The notes beneath the pieces were generated by a model that made no database searches, was not told the origin of the DNA, and saw only the letters and a list, made by a program, of their open reading frames with translations. From assembly GCF_030490285.1 (NCBI RefSeq), contig NZ_CP129884.1, positions 558,001 to 622,000 on the forward strand: a stretch of DNA of 64,000 nt. The letters run 5' to 3'. The first letter of the stretch is position 1; each line of letters opens with the position of its first letter. Shown here piece by piece: positions 19,104 to 28,776 of this stretch. The translations under genes and the position numbers were made by a program. Source of the stretch: Methylomonas montana (lineage in GTDB: Bacteria; Pseudomonadota; Gammaproteobacteria; Methylococcales; Methylomonadaceae).

Positions 19104-21209
19104 ATGGATTTCAAGAAAATACTAAACGCACTCAAATCCTTGACCCGTTTGGGTTTGGGAGCGCCGATGCTGATCATCATGCTGTTGGCCTTGCTGATCC
19201 TGCCTCTGCCGCCGTTTGCGCTGGATCTGTTTTTTACCTTCAACATCGCTTTTTCGCTGATTATCTTGCTGGTGGTGGTCTACACCCTAAAGCCGCTGGA
19301 GTTTGCCTCGTTTCCCACCGTCATTCTGATCGCAACCCTATTGCGGCTGGCGCTGAATGTCGCGTCCACTCGGGTGGTGTTGATCCGCGGGCACGAAGGC
19401 GGCGATGCCGCCGGTAAGGTGATCGAAGCTTTCGGCTCTTTCGTGATCGGCGGCAACTTCGCGGTCGGTATCGTGGTGTTCGCGATCTTGGTGGTCATTA
19501 ACTTTATGGTGGTCACCAAGGGTGCCGGCCGGGTGGCCGAGGTCAGCGCCCGTTTTACCTTGGATGCGATGCCGGGTAAGCAAATGGCGATCGATGCCGA
19601 CTTGAACTCGGGCTTGATCAATCAGGACGAGGCGCGCGCCCGCCGCGAGGAAGTGGCCGCCGAAGCCGATTTTTACGGCTCTATGGACGGTGCCAGTAAA
19701 TTCGTGCGCGGCGATGCGGTAGCCGGGATCATTATCTTGTTTGTCAACATGATAGGCGGTTTGGCGATCGGCGTGGGTCAGCACGGCATGAGTTTTGCCG
19801 ATGCCGCCAACGTTTATGTGCTGTTGACCATCGGTGACGGTTTGGTGGCGCAGATTCCGTCCTTGCTATTGTCGGTGGCCGCGGCGATGGTGGTCACTCG
19901 GGTAAGGGGGAGTAAGCAGGACATCGGTAAGCAGCTGAGTTCGCAGTTGTTCGAAGATCCTAAAACGCTGTTGGTGACCGCCGCCGTGATGGGGATATTG
20001 GGGATTATCCCCGGCATGCCTAATCTGGTGTTTATCCTGCTGGCGCTAACTTTGGTCGGTGGCGCTTATCTGATCGACAGGCGCCGTAAGCTGGAGGAAG
20101 AAAAAGCGCTGGAAATGGAGCGTATCGTCTCGCCGCAGCAACTGGCCAAAACCGAGATCAAGGAGTTGGGCTGGGACGATGTGATGCCGGTCGATGCGAT
20201 CGGTCTGGAAGTGGGCTATCGGCTGATTCCGCTAGTGGATAGAAACCAGGGCGGGCAGTTGATGACGCGTATCAAGGGAGTGCGTAAGAAATTGTCGCAA
20301 GATCTAGGCTTCCTGGTGCCTTCCGTGCATATCCGCGATAACTTGGATTTAGCGCCCACCGAATATCGAATTTCCTTGATGGGCGTTAGTGTTGGCGAGG
20401 CCAATATCATGCCGGAGAAGGAAATGGCGATTAATCCTGGTCGGGTGTTCGGCACCTTGCCGGGGACGCCCTGTAAGGATCCTGCATTTGGCCTGGATGC
20501 GATTTGGATAGATCCCGGTCAAAAAGATCAAGCGCAAACCTTGGGCTACACCGTGGTCGATCCCAGTACGGTATTGGCCACCCATCTCAGCCATATTCTG
20601 CAAAGCAATGCCCACGAGTTGTTCGGCTACGAGGAAGCGCAACAACTGATGGAGAATTTGGCCAAGGTGGCGCCCAAACTGGCCGAGGATCTGGTGCCGA
20701 AGACCCTGCCGCTGGGTATCGTCGTCAAGGTGCTGCAAAATCTGTTGCTGGAACGGGTTTCGATTCGCGACATGCGCAGCATCGCCGAAACTTTGGCGGA
20801 GTACGGGATGAAGAGTCAAGATCCGGACATCTTGACTTCGGCGGTACGGGCGGCCTTAGGAAGGTCAATTGTCCATGAAATCAATGGAGTACAGACAGAA
20901 ATTCCGGTGATTACTCTTGATCCTGGGCTGGAACAGATATTGCATAGGTCATTGCAGACGGCGGGCGAGAGCGGTGCCGGTTTGGAACCGGGCTTAGCCG
21001 ACCAGATGCACAAATCCTTGGAAGAAAGTGTGCAACGAATGGAGATGGAAGGACAGACGGCGGTGTTGTTGGTGTCTTCTTACATTCGTCCCTGGTTGGC
21101 TCGCTTCGTTCGCCATTCGATATCCGGCTTACATGTGCTGGCCTATAATGAAATTCCCCAGGATCGGCAGATCAGGGTGGTTTCCACGGTTGGGCAGCGT
21201 GGACAATAA
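19104..21209 (+). CDS. flhA: Flagellar export apparatus protein FlhA
   Basis: Largest export gate subunit, forming the nonameric cytoplasmic ring that binds chaperone-substrate complexes. 701 residues with about eight N-terminal membrane helices. The conserved cytoplasmic FHIPEP loop is seen as ARFTLDAMPGKQMAIDADLN and GLINQDEARARREEVAAEAD. The C-terminal domain ends with the usual HVLAYNEIPQDRQIRVVSTV. It is followed after 15 bases by flhF. Confidence 0.97.
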   Translation: MDFKKILNALKSLTRLGLGAPMLIIMLLALLILPLPPFALDLFFTFNIAFSLIILLVVVYTLKPLEFASFPTVILIATLLRLALNVASTRVVLIRGHEGGDAAGKVIEAFGSFVIGGNFAVGIVVFAILVVINFMVVTKGAGRVAEVSARFTLDAMPGKQMAIDADLNSGLINQDEARARREEVAAEADFYGSMDGASKFVRGDAVAGIIILFVNMIGGLAIGVGQHGMSFADAANVYVLLTIGDGLVAQIPSLLLSVAAAMVVTRVRGSKQDIGKQLSSQLFEDPKTLLVTAAVMGILGIIPGMPNLVFILLALTLVGGAYLIDRRRKLEEEKALEMERIVSPQQLAKTEIKELGWDDVMPVDAIGLEVGYRLIPLVDRNQGGQLMTRIKGVRKKLSQDLGFLVPSVHIRDNLDLAPTEYRISLMGVSVGEANIMPEKEMAINPGRVFGTLPGTPCKDPAFGLDAIWIDPGQKDQAQTLGYTVVDPSTVLATHLSHILQSNAHELFGYEEAQQLMENLAKVAPKLAEDLVPKTLPLGIVVKVLQNLLLERVSIRDMRSIAETLAEYGMKSQDPDILTSAVRAALGRSIVHEINGVQTEIPVITLDPGLEQILHRSLQTAGESGAGLEPGLADQMHKSLEESVQRMEMEGQTAVLLVSSYIRPWLARFVRHSISGLHVLAYNEIPQDRQIRVVSTVGQRGQ

Positions 21210-21224
21210 AACAGAGGTTGTGCG

Positions 21225-22643
21225 ATGAAAATTAAACGCTTTTTTGCAGCAGATATACGGCAGGCCATGCGTATGGTCAAAGAAGAGTTGGGTGCCGATG
21301 CGGTGATCATGTCCAATCGCTCGGTTGACGGTGGCGTGGAGATCGTCGCAGCCCGGGATTTTGACGAACAGGTCATTCATAAAAACCTCAAGCAACGCGA
21401 AGAAGAAAAAGCGTCGGCGAACATCGTCAAAAACGAAGTCAAAAAAGTCGATTTGCCGGATTTCGAAGCCGAGAAAAAATCGTTGCATGTATTGAGCAGC
21501 GCCCGGAAACGCGGTGCCGACGGTGCGATTGCGGAGAATCCGATACGGCGCAACCTCGATCAATATGTCGGTTATGCCGAGAAATTGCAGATTACCGGCA
21601 GCCATGCGCAAAAAATCGCCGAAAAAGTTCGTCAACCTGACAAGCCCGCTTGGGCGGGGGCTGATCCTAAAATTAAGCCATTGCTCGATACCAGGCCGGT
21701 GCAAAGCCATTCTTCCGATAAGTTCATGGACGAAATGCGTTTGGAAATGAAAGAGCTGCGGACGATGTTGGATGCCAAGCTGTCCGGTATCGTAATGCAA
21801 ATGCCGCAACACGGTCAGTCGCTGCATGACGATCTACGCGACCGTTTGTTGGACTGCGGATTTTCCAAAAATCTGTCCGGCAAGGTTGCCAATCGGCTGG
21901 GTAGCCATAAGCATTTTGATTTGGCGATGGGCAAAGCGCAGGAAATGCTGGCAAGGCTAGTGCCGGTTGCTGACGACAGCCTGCTGGATCAAGGCGGCAT
22001 CGCGGCACTGGTCGGCTCGACCGGAGTCGGTAAAACGACTACCGTGGCCAAACTGGCCGCGCAATTTATTTTAAAGCACGGTTCCCGGCAAATTGCCTTG
22101 ATTACCACGGACAATTACCGGATCGGCGCGCACGAGCAAATCAACACTTACGGCAGAATCCTGGATGTGCCAGTCAGGGTGGCGGGCGATGCCGAAGAAC
22201 TGCGTCGGCATATCGATAGTTTTTCCGATAAACGCTTGATTTTGATAGACACCGCAGGCATGAGCCAGCGCGACATGCGCTTGGTAGAGCAGCTCAAAAC
22301 CTTGCAACATGGCGATTTGCCGATTCGTTCCTACTTGGTGATGTCGGCCACTACCCAATACAAGGCCATGTTGGAAATTATGGACGCGTTCCGGATACTG
22401 GAACCGCAAGCGACTATACTTACCAAGTTTGATGAGGCTGTCAGTAAAGGTACGGCCTTATCGGCGATTATCGAGCGGCGCATGCCGTTGTCATTTATCA
22501 CTGATGGGCAACAAGTGCCGGAAGATATTTATCTGCCCGATGCCGACACTTTAATTCAACAGTGCATGGCGAATGCCGATGAAAATCATCCGTATGGCGA
22601 CGATGTGAATTGTGACGACTGGCAGGCGGAAAGCCATGCATAA
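21225..22643 (+). CDS. flhF: Flagellar biosynthesis GTPase FlhF
   Basis: SRP-type GTPase that places the flagellum at the cell pole. 472 residues: the N-terminal FlhF box (MKIKRFFAADIRQAMRMVKE, ELGADAVIMSN), a variable linker, and the NG domain with P-loop GSTGVGKTTTVAKLAAQF, TTDNYRIGAHEQ, the G3 DTAGMS and G4 TKFDEA. Together with flhG it points to one or few polar flagella. It overlaps flhG by 8 bases. Confidence 0.97.
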   Translation: MKIKRFFAADIRQAMRMVKEELGADAVIMSNRSVDGGVEIVAARDFDEQVIHKNLKQREEEKASANIVKNEVKKVDLPDFEAEKKSLHVLSSARKRGADGAIAENPIRRNLDQYVGYAEKLQITGSHAQKIAEKVRQPDKPAWAGADPKIKPLLDTRPVQSHSSDKFMDEMRLEMKELRTMLDAKLSGIVMQMPQHGQSLHDDLRDRLLDCGFSKNLSGKVANRLGSHKHFDLAMGKAQEMLARLVPVADDSLLDQGGIAALVGSTGVGKTTTVAKLAAQFILKHGSRQIALITTDNYRIGAHEQINTYGRILDVPVRVAGDAEELRRHIDSFSDKRLILIDTAGMSQRDMRLVEQLKTLQHGDLPIRSYLVMSATTQYKAMLEIMDAFRILEPQATILTKFDEAVSKGTALSAIIERRMPLSFITDGQQVPEDIYLPDADTLIQQCMANADENHPYGDDVNCDDWQAESHA

Positions 22644-23508
22644 GTCATTCGATCAGGCAGCTGGAATAAGACAAATGAGACATATGAAACCGGTGCGAGT
22701 TATCGCCGTCACGAGTGGCAAGGGCGGAGTTGGTAAAACCAATCTTTCCATCAATATCGGTGTGGCGCTCGCTAAAATGGGGCGGCGAGTGGCGATACTC
22801 GACGCCGACATGGGGTTGGCCAACGTCGATATTTTGCTGGGCATGTTTCCCGAATTTAATTTGTCGCATGTACTGAACGGCGAAAAAAGTTTGAAGGACA
22901 TCATGATGACCGGGCCGGCCGGCCTAAAAATCATACCGGCGTCTTCTGGTATTCAGCGGATGTCGGATTTGTCCAGCATCGAACAAGCCGGCGTCATTCG
23001 CGCCTTCAGCGAAATCGACCGGGAATTGGATGTGCTGATCGTCGATACCGCCGCCGGTATCTCGGCGAGCGTGGTTAACTTTGCCCGCGCTTGTCAGGAA
23101 ATCATTGTGGTGGTGTGCGATGAGCCGACATCGCTGGCCGATGCCTATGCCTATATGAAGTTATTGAATCGGGACTACGGGCTTAACAGCTTTCACATCA
23201 TTACTAACATGGTGCAGTCGGCCGAACATGGTCAGGCTTTGTTCAACAAGTTGAGTAAAGTCACTGACCGGTATTTGGATATTACCTTGCAGTTTGTCGG
23301 CGCGGTGCCGCAGGACGAATATCTGAAAAAATCGGTGCAAAAACAGATACCCGTGGTAGAAGCGTTTCCGCAAAGCAAGGCGGCTTTAGCCATTAAAAAT
23401 CTGGCCAGAAAAATTGATCATTGGCCAATCAAGCCTAAAGCAGGGGGCTATTTGGAGTTTTTTGTCGAACGCATGATTCAGTACAGCGTTAAAGAGGATG
23501 TTGCATGA
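22636..23508 (+). CDS. flhG: Flagellar number regulator FlhG (FleN), MinD-like ATPase
   Basis: ParA/MinD-type ATPase that limits flagellar number, partner of FlhF. The deviant Walker A is TSGKGGVGKTNLSINIGVAL, followed by ILDADMGLANVDILLG and VDTAAGISASVVNF. I use ATG 22636 (290 residues, 8-base overlap with flhF); a GTG at 22612 would add eight residues inside flhF. Like FleN/MinD it ends with a possible amphipathic tail (FFVERMIQYSVKEDVA). Its stop overlaps fliA as ATGA. Confidence 0.96.
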   Translation: MHKSFDQAAGIRQMRHMKPVRVIAVTSGKGGVGKTNLSINIGVALAKMGRRVAILDADMGLANVDILLGMFPEFNLSHVLNGEKSLKDIMMTGPAGLKIIPASSGIQRMSDLSSIEQAGVIRAFSEIDRELDVLIVDTAAGISASVVNFARACQEIIVVVCDEPTSLADAYAYMKLLNRDYGLNSFHIITNMVQSAEHGQALFNKLSKVTDRYLDITLQFVGAVPQDEYLKKSVQKQIPVVEAFPQSKAALAIKNLARKIDHWPIKPKAGGYLEFFVERMIQYSVKEDVA

Positions 23509-24251
23509 GTGGAGCGGCAATGTATGCTGCCATGCAGGCTGGAAATGTTGATGCCTTAGTGATTCAACATGCGCCGCTGGTAAAACGCATTGCCTACCAT
23601 TTAATGGGCCGCTTACCGGATACCGTGCAACTGGACGACTTGATTCAGTCCGGGATGCTGGGTTTGCTGGAGGCGCTCAAACATTACGACGCCGGCCAAG
23701 GTGCCAGTTTCGAAACCTACGCCGGCATACGCATTCGAGGCGCGATGCTGGATGAATTGCGCCGTTCCGACTGGACCCCGCGTTCGGTTCACAAGAAAGC
23801 CCGAATGGCCGCGGAGGCGATACGCGAACTCGAAAATACCTTGGGACGCGATGCTACGGATACCGAGGTGGCCGGCCATATGGGCATCGGTGTTAACGAA
23901 TACCATCATATTTTGCAGGATGCGGTGTCCTGCAAGACCTTTAGCGTCGAAGAATTGGTAGAGGGCGAAAACAGTCTCATCGACGATGTGCATGGCAATC
24001 AGCAGCCGGACGAGGCACTGATTCAGCAAAATTTTCAAAAAGCGTTGGCCAAGGCCATTTCGGAATTACCGGAACGGGAGCGCTTGGTCATATCGCTGTA
24101 TTACGACGAAGAGCTCAATTTGCGAGAAATAGGCAAAGTGCTTGATGTCAGCGAGTCACGGGTCAGCCAAATTTGCAGTCAGGCCATGTTGCGCTTACGA
24201 GCCAGACTTGCAGATTGGGTGGAAGGAAAAGATAATGAAAAATGCGGCTAA
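23505..24251 (+). CDS. fliA: RNA polymerase sigma-28 factor FliA
   Basis: Flagellar sigma factor transcribing late genes (filament, chemotaxis, motor). 248 residues with sigma70 regions 2 to 4: VKRIAYHLMGRLPDTVQLDD and LIQSGMLGLLEALKHYDAGQ (region 2), SDWTPRSVHKKARMAAEAIR (region 3), and the region 4 helix-turn-helix LNLREIGKVLDVSESRVSQI. It is translationally coupled to flhG by ATGA. Confidence 0.97.
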   Translation: MSGAAMYAAMQAGNVDALVIQHAPLVKRIAYHLMGRLPDTVQLDDLIQSGMLGLLEALKHYDAGQGASFETYAGIRIRGAMLDELRRSDWTPRSVHKKARMAAEAIRELENTLGRDATDTEVAGHMGIGVNEYHHILQDAVSCKTFSVEELVEGENSLIDDVHGNQQPDEALIQQNFQKALAKAISELPERERLVISLYYDEELNLREIGKVLDVSESRVSQICSQAMLRLRARLADWVEGKDNEKCG

Positions 24252-24337
24252 TTTGCGGTTATTGCAGGAGTTTTTCGCAAGTATCGGCGGCATTTGGCTG
24301 TTTTGTAACGATTAAGTAATCTGGGTGGAGATTATCC

Positions 24338-24724
24338 TTGGATAAAAATATGCGTATTCTGATTGTCGATGATTTTTCGACAATGCGGAGAATAGTGAAA
24401 AACTTATTGAAAGATCTGGGTTTTACCAACACGGTAGAAGCCGATGACGGTAAAACCGCACTACCTATTCTGGAGAAAGGTGGTATCGATTTTCTGATCA
24501 CGGATTGGAATATGCCGGGCATGACCGGCATTGATTTATTGAGGGCTGTCAGGTCTTCAGCTACGCTCGCTAATCTGCCGGTATTGATGGTGACCGCCGA
24601 AGCTAAGCGCGAGCAAATCATCCTGGCCGCGCAAGCCGGAGTAAACGGTTATGTGATCAAACCGTTTACCGCCGCAACCCTAAAAGAAAAAATCGAAAAG
24701 ATTTTTGAACGTATCGACGGCTAA
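24338..24724 (+). CDS. cheY: Chemotaxis response regulator CheY
   Basis: Phospho-acceptor that carries the CheA signal to FliM. 128 residues; phosphorylation aspartate in [13 protein letters not shown], acidic pair [20 protein letters not shown], switch threonine in [10 protein letters not shown] and lysine in [12 protein letters not shown] choose the TTG at 24338 because gggtggag lies 7 bases upstream; ATG 24350 would leave a 19-base gap to that site and remove residues typical of CheY. Confidence 0.96.
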   Translation: MDKNMRILIVDDFSTMRRIVKNLLKDLGFTNTVEADDGKTALPILEKGGIDFLITDWNMPGMTGIDLLRAVRSSATLANLPVLMVTAEAKREQIILAAQAGVNGYVIKPFTAATLKEKIEKIFERIDG

Positions 24725-24740
24725 CCCACAGGAAAACGAT

Positions 24741-25463
24741 ATGAATAAAGACCTGCTGAGTTTGGCCCGAGATTTGGTCGCGGCGTTGGAAAAAGGCGAT
24801 GAAGCGACCGCCGATGAGATCCTCGATCAAGTAGCCGGCTTGAGAGAGACCCAATTGTTCAAGGAAGTTGGCCGACTCACCCGACAATTGCACGACACTA
24901 TGGTGAGTTTCTCGGTCGATTCCAAGATCGCCGCGATGGCGGAGCACGATATTCCCGACGCCAAAGAGCGCTTGCATTATGTGATTGCGATGACCGAGCA
25001 GGCGGCGGATCAGACCTTGACGGCCGTTGAAGACCTGTTGCCGGTCGCGGACGAATTAAGCAGCCAAGCCAACCTATTGGCTGCGCAATGGAACCGTTTT
25101 TTGGAGCGGGAGATGCCTTTTGAAGAATTCAAAGCCATGAGCGCCGATCTCAGCCTGTATTTTGATCAATCGCGGGGTTCGTTGGATAAAATTCAAGCCG
25201 GATTAAACGACATCTTGATGGCTCAGGGCTTCCAGGATATTACTGGCCAGATTATTCGCCGGGTGATCGATTTGGTACAGGACCTTGAAACCAGCATGGT
25301 CAAATTGATCAGTATTTCCAGCCGGAAGGGATTTGCCAGCGGCAGCGCTGCGTTGCAACCCGAAGTACCAGGGCCTGTTGTGCCCGGTGTGGATGACAGG
25401 GCAGGGGATGTCGCCACCAGTCAGGTCGATGTCGACGATTTGCTGTCTAGTCTAGGTTTCTGA
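24741..25463 (+). CDS. cheZ: CheY-P phosphatase CheZ
   Basis: Dephosphorylates CheY-P. 240 residues, mostly helical. The catalytic glutamine lies in the conserved GFQDITGQIIRRVIDLV, and the CheY-binding C-terminal peptide is visible as DVDDLLSSLGF, as in E. coli CheZ. I start at ATG 24741 after a caggaaaa site rather than the longer upstream GTG, which overlaps cheY. 10 bases to cheA. Confidence 0.95.
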   Translation: MNKDLLSLARDLVAALEKGDEATADEILDQVAGLRETQLFKEVGRLTRQLHDTMVSFSVDSKIAAMAEHDIPDAKERLHYVIAMTEQAADQTLTAVEDLLPVADELSSQANLLAAQWNRFLEREMPFEEFKAMSADLSLYFDQSRGSLDKIQAGLNDILMAQGFQDITGQIIRRVIDLVQDLETSMVKLISISSRKGFASGSAALQPEVPGPVVPGVDDRAGDVATSQVDVDDLLSSLGF

Positions 25464-25473
25464 GGAAAACAAC

Positions 25474-27669
25474 ATGGCGATCGATCTGGACGACGAAATT
25501 TTACAGGACTTTCTGGTCGAGGCCGGGGAGATTCTGGATTGCCTGGGTGAACAACTGGTAGAGTTGGAACAAGCGCCGAACAATTTTGATCTGCTCAATG
25601 CGATTTTTCGCGGATTTCATACGATTAAAGGTGGCGCCGGATTTTTGGCTATCGGCGCTCTGGTCGATATTTGTCACAATGCCGAAGATGTTTTCAATGT
25701 GCTCAGGCAGGGAGAACGCCAGGTAACGCCAGATCTGATGGACGTCATTTTACAAGTGGTCGACATCGTCAATGAGATGTTTGGCCAAGTTCGTTCCGGC
25801 GAGGTGCCTAAACCGGCCGATCAAGGTTTGCTGAAGCGCTTGAAATCCTATGCCAGTCCGGCCGAAGCGGCTCCAGCTGCGATCATGGCCGACACGATTG
25901 TAGAGCAGCAGCCGGTGGCGCCAGCGCAATCCGCTCACGATTTGGCGGCGCAAGAGTTTGACGCGATGCTCGATCCCGAGGAATTGCTGGTCAGGGAATC
26001 GGCTGCGGGGGATGCGGACGAGATCACCGAACAGGAATTTGAAGATTTATTGGATGCTTTGCACGGTAAGGGGGGGGCGCCTACCGCGAAAGTTGAGCAA
26101 ACGCAAGCATTGGCAGCCGACGATGAGATTACCGAAGACGAATTTGAAAAGCTGTTAGACGAGCTACACGGCAAAGGCAAATTTTCCGTAAAAGCCGCCG
26201 AACCGCCTGTTCAAGCCAATGATTCCGGGGATATAACCGACGAGGAGTTCGATCAGGTTCTCGATGCGCTGCACGGTAAAGGCAAGTTCAATGCCGCCAA
26301 TCTGAGCGCTATCGACAAACCAGCGGTTGTCAATGCCCCCGAGCCGGTAAGCCACCCCGCTGCCGAGAAAGTCGTGGCCCGAGCTAATCCCGAACCCATT
26401 GCGGCGCAGGCGTCGGCCGTTGAGCCTGAACCGGCGAAATCGCCAAACAAGACGACGGTAATCGAGTCGGCTGCCGACAAAGCCAAGGCGGCACCGCAAG
26501 CCGATACCACAGTCAGGGTTGATACCCAGATTTTGGATGACATCATGAACATGGTGGGCGAGTTGGTATTGGTGCGCAACCGTTTTCAAACCTTGAAAGC
26601 CAATGCCGAGGCCGGCGAGCAACTGTCCAAGGCCATATCCAATCTGGATGTGGTGACCGCAGACTTGCAACTGGCGGTGATGAAAACCCGGATGCAGCCG
26701 ATTAAAAAAGTGTTTGGCCGTTTTCCGCGGGTGGTGCGCGATTTGGCTAGAAGCCTGAAAAAAGAAATCAGACTGGAACTGGTCGGCGAGGAAACCGATC
26801 TCGACAAAAACCTGGTCGAAGCCTTGGCCGACCCGTTGGTGCATCTGGTCAGAAACGCGGTCGATCATGGTATCGAATCTCCGGAAGAACGAGAAGCGAA
26901 AGGCAAGCCCCGGGAAGGCGTGGTGATCTTGAAAGCGTCGCAGGAAGGCGATCATATTCAACTGTCCATCAAAGACGACGGCAAGGGTATGAATCCGGAT
27001 GTGCTGCGCGCCAAGGTCGTGGAAAAAGGCCTGATGGATGAAGAGGGCGCCGCTCGACTCGATGACAAAGACTGTTACAACCTGATTTTCCTGCCCGGTT
27101 TTTCGACTAAAACCGAAATCTCGGACGTGTCGGGGCGCGGCGTTGGCATGGATGTCGTAAAAACCCGCATTGCGCAAATGAACGGAGTGGTGGAAATCGA
27201 CTCCATTGAGGGCAAGGGCAGCACCATCATTATCAAAGTACCGTTAACCTTGGCGATCATGCCCACTTTAATGGTGAAACTGCGCGGACAGGCATTCGCG
27301 TTGCCGTTGGCTAGCGTACTGGAAATCCTGGATTTGGATTTGAGTAAAACCAACAAGGTTGACGGTCAATTGGTGGTGATGGTCAGGAACAAGGCTTTGC
27401 CGCTGTTTTATTTGAGTGAGTGGCTGGTCAGGGGGGCTTATTTTTCGGAAGAAAAACAAAACACTAGCCATGTGGTGGTGGTCAATGCCGGCGGCAGGCA
27501 TGTCGGCTTTGTGGTCGATCAGTTGATCGGGCAGGAAGAAGTGGTGATTAAAGCGCTGGGCGCAAAACTGCATGGCCTGGAAGGTCTGGCGGGCGCCACC
27601 ATTACCGGTGATGGCAAGATAGCCTTGATTCTCGATGTGCCGGGATTGATGAAGAAGTATGCGATGTGA
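25474..27669 (+). CDS. cheA: Chemotaxis histidine kinase CheA with triple ITxxEF motif linker
   Basis: Autophosphorylating kinase of the polar chemotaxis array. 731 residues. P1 (1-130) has the phospho-histidine at about 49 in FHTIKGGAGFLAIG. No classical P2 is evident; instead residues of about 180-275 hold three near-repeats, beginning EITEQEF, EITEDEF and DITDEEF and each ending LHGKG, followed by an Ala/Pro linker. Then come P3 dimerisation, the P4 kinase domain (HLVRNAVDHGIESPEER, DDGKGMNPD, GRGVGMDVV) and the P5 CheW-like domain. The repeat linker matches the position of the ParP-interacting region described in Vibrio CheA. Confidence 0.97.
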   Translation: MAIDLDDEILQDFLVEAGEILDCLGEQLVELEQAPNNFDLLNAIFRGFHTIKGGAGFLAIGALVDICHNAEDVFNVLRQGERQVTPDLMDVILQVVDIVNEMFGQVRSGEVPKPADQGLLKRLKSYASPAEAAPAAIMADTIVEQQPVAPAQSAHDLAAQEFDAMLDPEELLVRESAAGDADEITEQEFEDLLDALHGKGGAPTAKVEQTQALAADDEITEDEFEKLLDELHGKGKFSVKAAEPPVQANDSGDITDEEFDQVLDALHGKGKFNAANLSAIDKPAVVNAPEPVSHPAAEKVVARANPEPIAAQASAVEPEPAKSPNKTTVIESAADKAKAAPQADTTVRVDTQILDDIMNMVGELVLVRNRFQTLKANAEAGEQLSKAISNLDVVTADLQLAVMKTRMQPIKKVFGRFPRVVRDLARSLKKEIRLELVGEETDLDKNLVEALADPLVHLVRNAVDHGIESPEEREAKGKPREGVVILKASQEGDHIQLSIKDDGKGMNPDVLRAKVVEKGLMDEEGAARLDDKDCYNLIFLPGFSTKTEISDVSGRGVGMDVVKTRIAQMNGVVEIDSIEGKGSTIIIKVPLTLAIMPTLMVKLRGQAFALPLASVLEILDLDLSKTNKVDGQLVVMVRNKALPLFYLSEWLVRGAYFSEEKQNTSHVVVVNAGGRHVGFVVDQLIGQEEVVIKALGAKLHGLEGLAGATITGDGKIALILDVPGLMKKYAM

Positions 27670-27678
27670 TGCGGCGAT

Positions 27679-28776
27679 ATGACCATTCGGGTATTGGTTG
27701 TTGATGATTCGAACTTTATTTGTAAGAGAATCCGGGAAATTTTAGAGGAAGACCAGGACTTTAAAGTGGTCGGCGTGGCGCATAACGGTCTCGAAGCGGT
27801 GCAGATGGCGGCCGACCTGCGCCCCGATGTAATTACGATGGATGTGGAAATGCCGGTCATGGATGGAATTACTGCAGTCAAGAAAATCATGAATACTCGG
27901 CCTTGTCCGATTCTGATGTTTTCGGCGATGACGCAAGTGGGTGCCCAATCGACGTTGGAAGCCTTAAATGCCGGGGCGATCGACTTTTTGCCGAAGCAGC
28001 TTGAGGATATCGATGCCAATCGCGAAACGGCCCGCTATCTGCTCAGGTTTAGAGTGCGGATGGTAGCCGCTCAGGCGCCAAGAATGTCGGCTCGACCCAT
28101 AAGCGATCATGTCCTGGATCAGAAGCCGAAGTTGGGTGTAACCACCGCTGCATCGGGAAACGCTAATACTATGGCTACTCGGCCAAGAGCGTTGGTCGGC
28201 CGGCGTCGCAAAATCGATTTATTAGTGGTTGCGGCTTCAACCGGCGGCCCGGTTGCCATGCAGCGAGTCCTCAGTCAAATTCCGGCGGATTGTACGATGC
28301 CGATATTATTGGTACAGCATATGCCGCCTAATTTCACCAAAAGCTTTGCAGAGCGCCTGAATTTACTATGTGACATTAATGTTCATGAGGCTCAGGACGG
28401 CGATGTGTTAAAACCCGGCACCGCATTGCTGGGGCCAGGTGCCATGCAGATGCAAATTAAACAGACGGCCAGAGCCTCGCAAATTACACTGAGGCCCAAA
28501 CAGTCCGGTGAGATTTATAGCCCCAGCGTGGATATTACTTTTAGCTCGCTTGCCGATGAGTTTTCCGGTCATGTGCTGGCGGTGGTGCTGACGGGAATGG
28601 GGGCGGATGGCAAAGATGGAGCCGAAAAATTAAGACAACGTGGCGCCGAAATATGGGCGCAAGACGAGGCCAGCAGTACCATCTACGGCATGCCAAAAGC
28701 CATCGCCGAAGCAGGCCTGGCTGATCATATTTATTCTCTCGACGAGATTGCCAACCAATTTAAAAAATTACATTGA
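27679..28776 (+). CDS. cheB: Chemotaxis methylesterase/glutaminase response regulator CheB
   Basis: Demethylates chemoreceptors for adaptation. 365 residues: N-terminal receiver with phospho-aspartate in VITMDVEMPVMDG, linker, then the methylesterase domain with catalytic Ser in AASTGGPVAMQRVL, His in LLVQHMPPNFTKSFAERL and Asp in VLTGMGADGKDGAEKLR. No cheR lies in the window. Its stop shares one base with the motC ATG. Confidence 0.97.
   Translation: MTIRVLVVDDSNFICKRIREILEEDQDFKVVGVAHNGLEAVQMAADLRPDVITMDVEMPVMDGITAVKKIMNTRPCPILMFSAMTQVGAQSTLEALNAGAIDFLPKQLEDIDANRETARYLLRFRVRMVAAQAPRMSARPISDHVLDQKPKLGVTTAASGNANTMATRPRALVGRRRKIDLLVVAASTGGPVAMQRVLSQIPADCTMPILLVQHMPPNFTKSFAERLNLLCDINVHEAQDGDVLKPGTALLGPGAMQMQIKQTARASQITLRPKQSGEIYSPSVDITFSSLADEFSGHVLAVVLTGMGADGKDGAEKLRQRGAEIWAQDEASSTIYGMPKAIAEAGLADHIYSLDEIANQFKKLH

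Noticed and set aside
26164-27177. 337-codon open frame on the minus strand inside cheA
   Set aside because: Antisense to conserved kinase motifs of cheA, with shadow composition (many Phe, His, Arg) and no family features.
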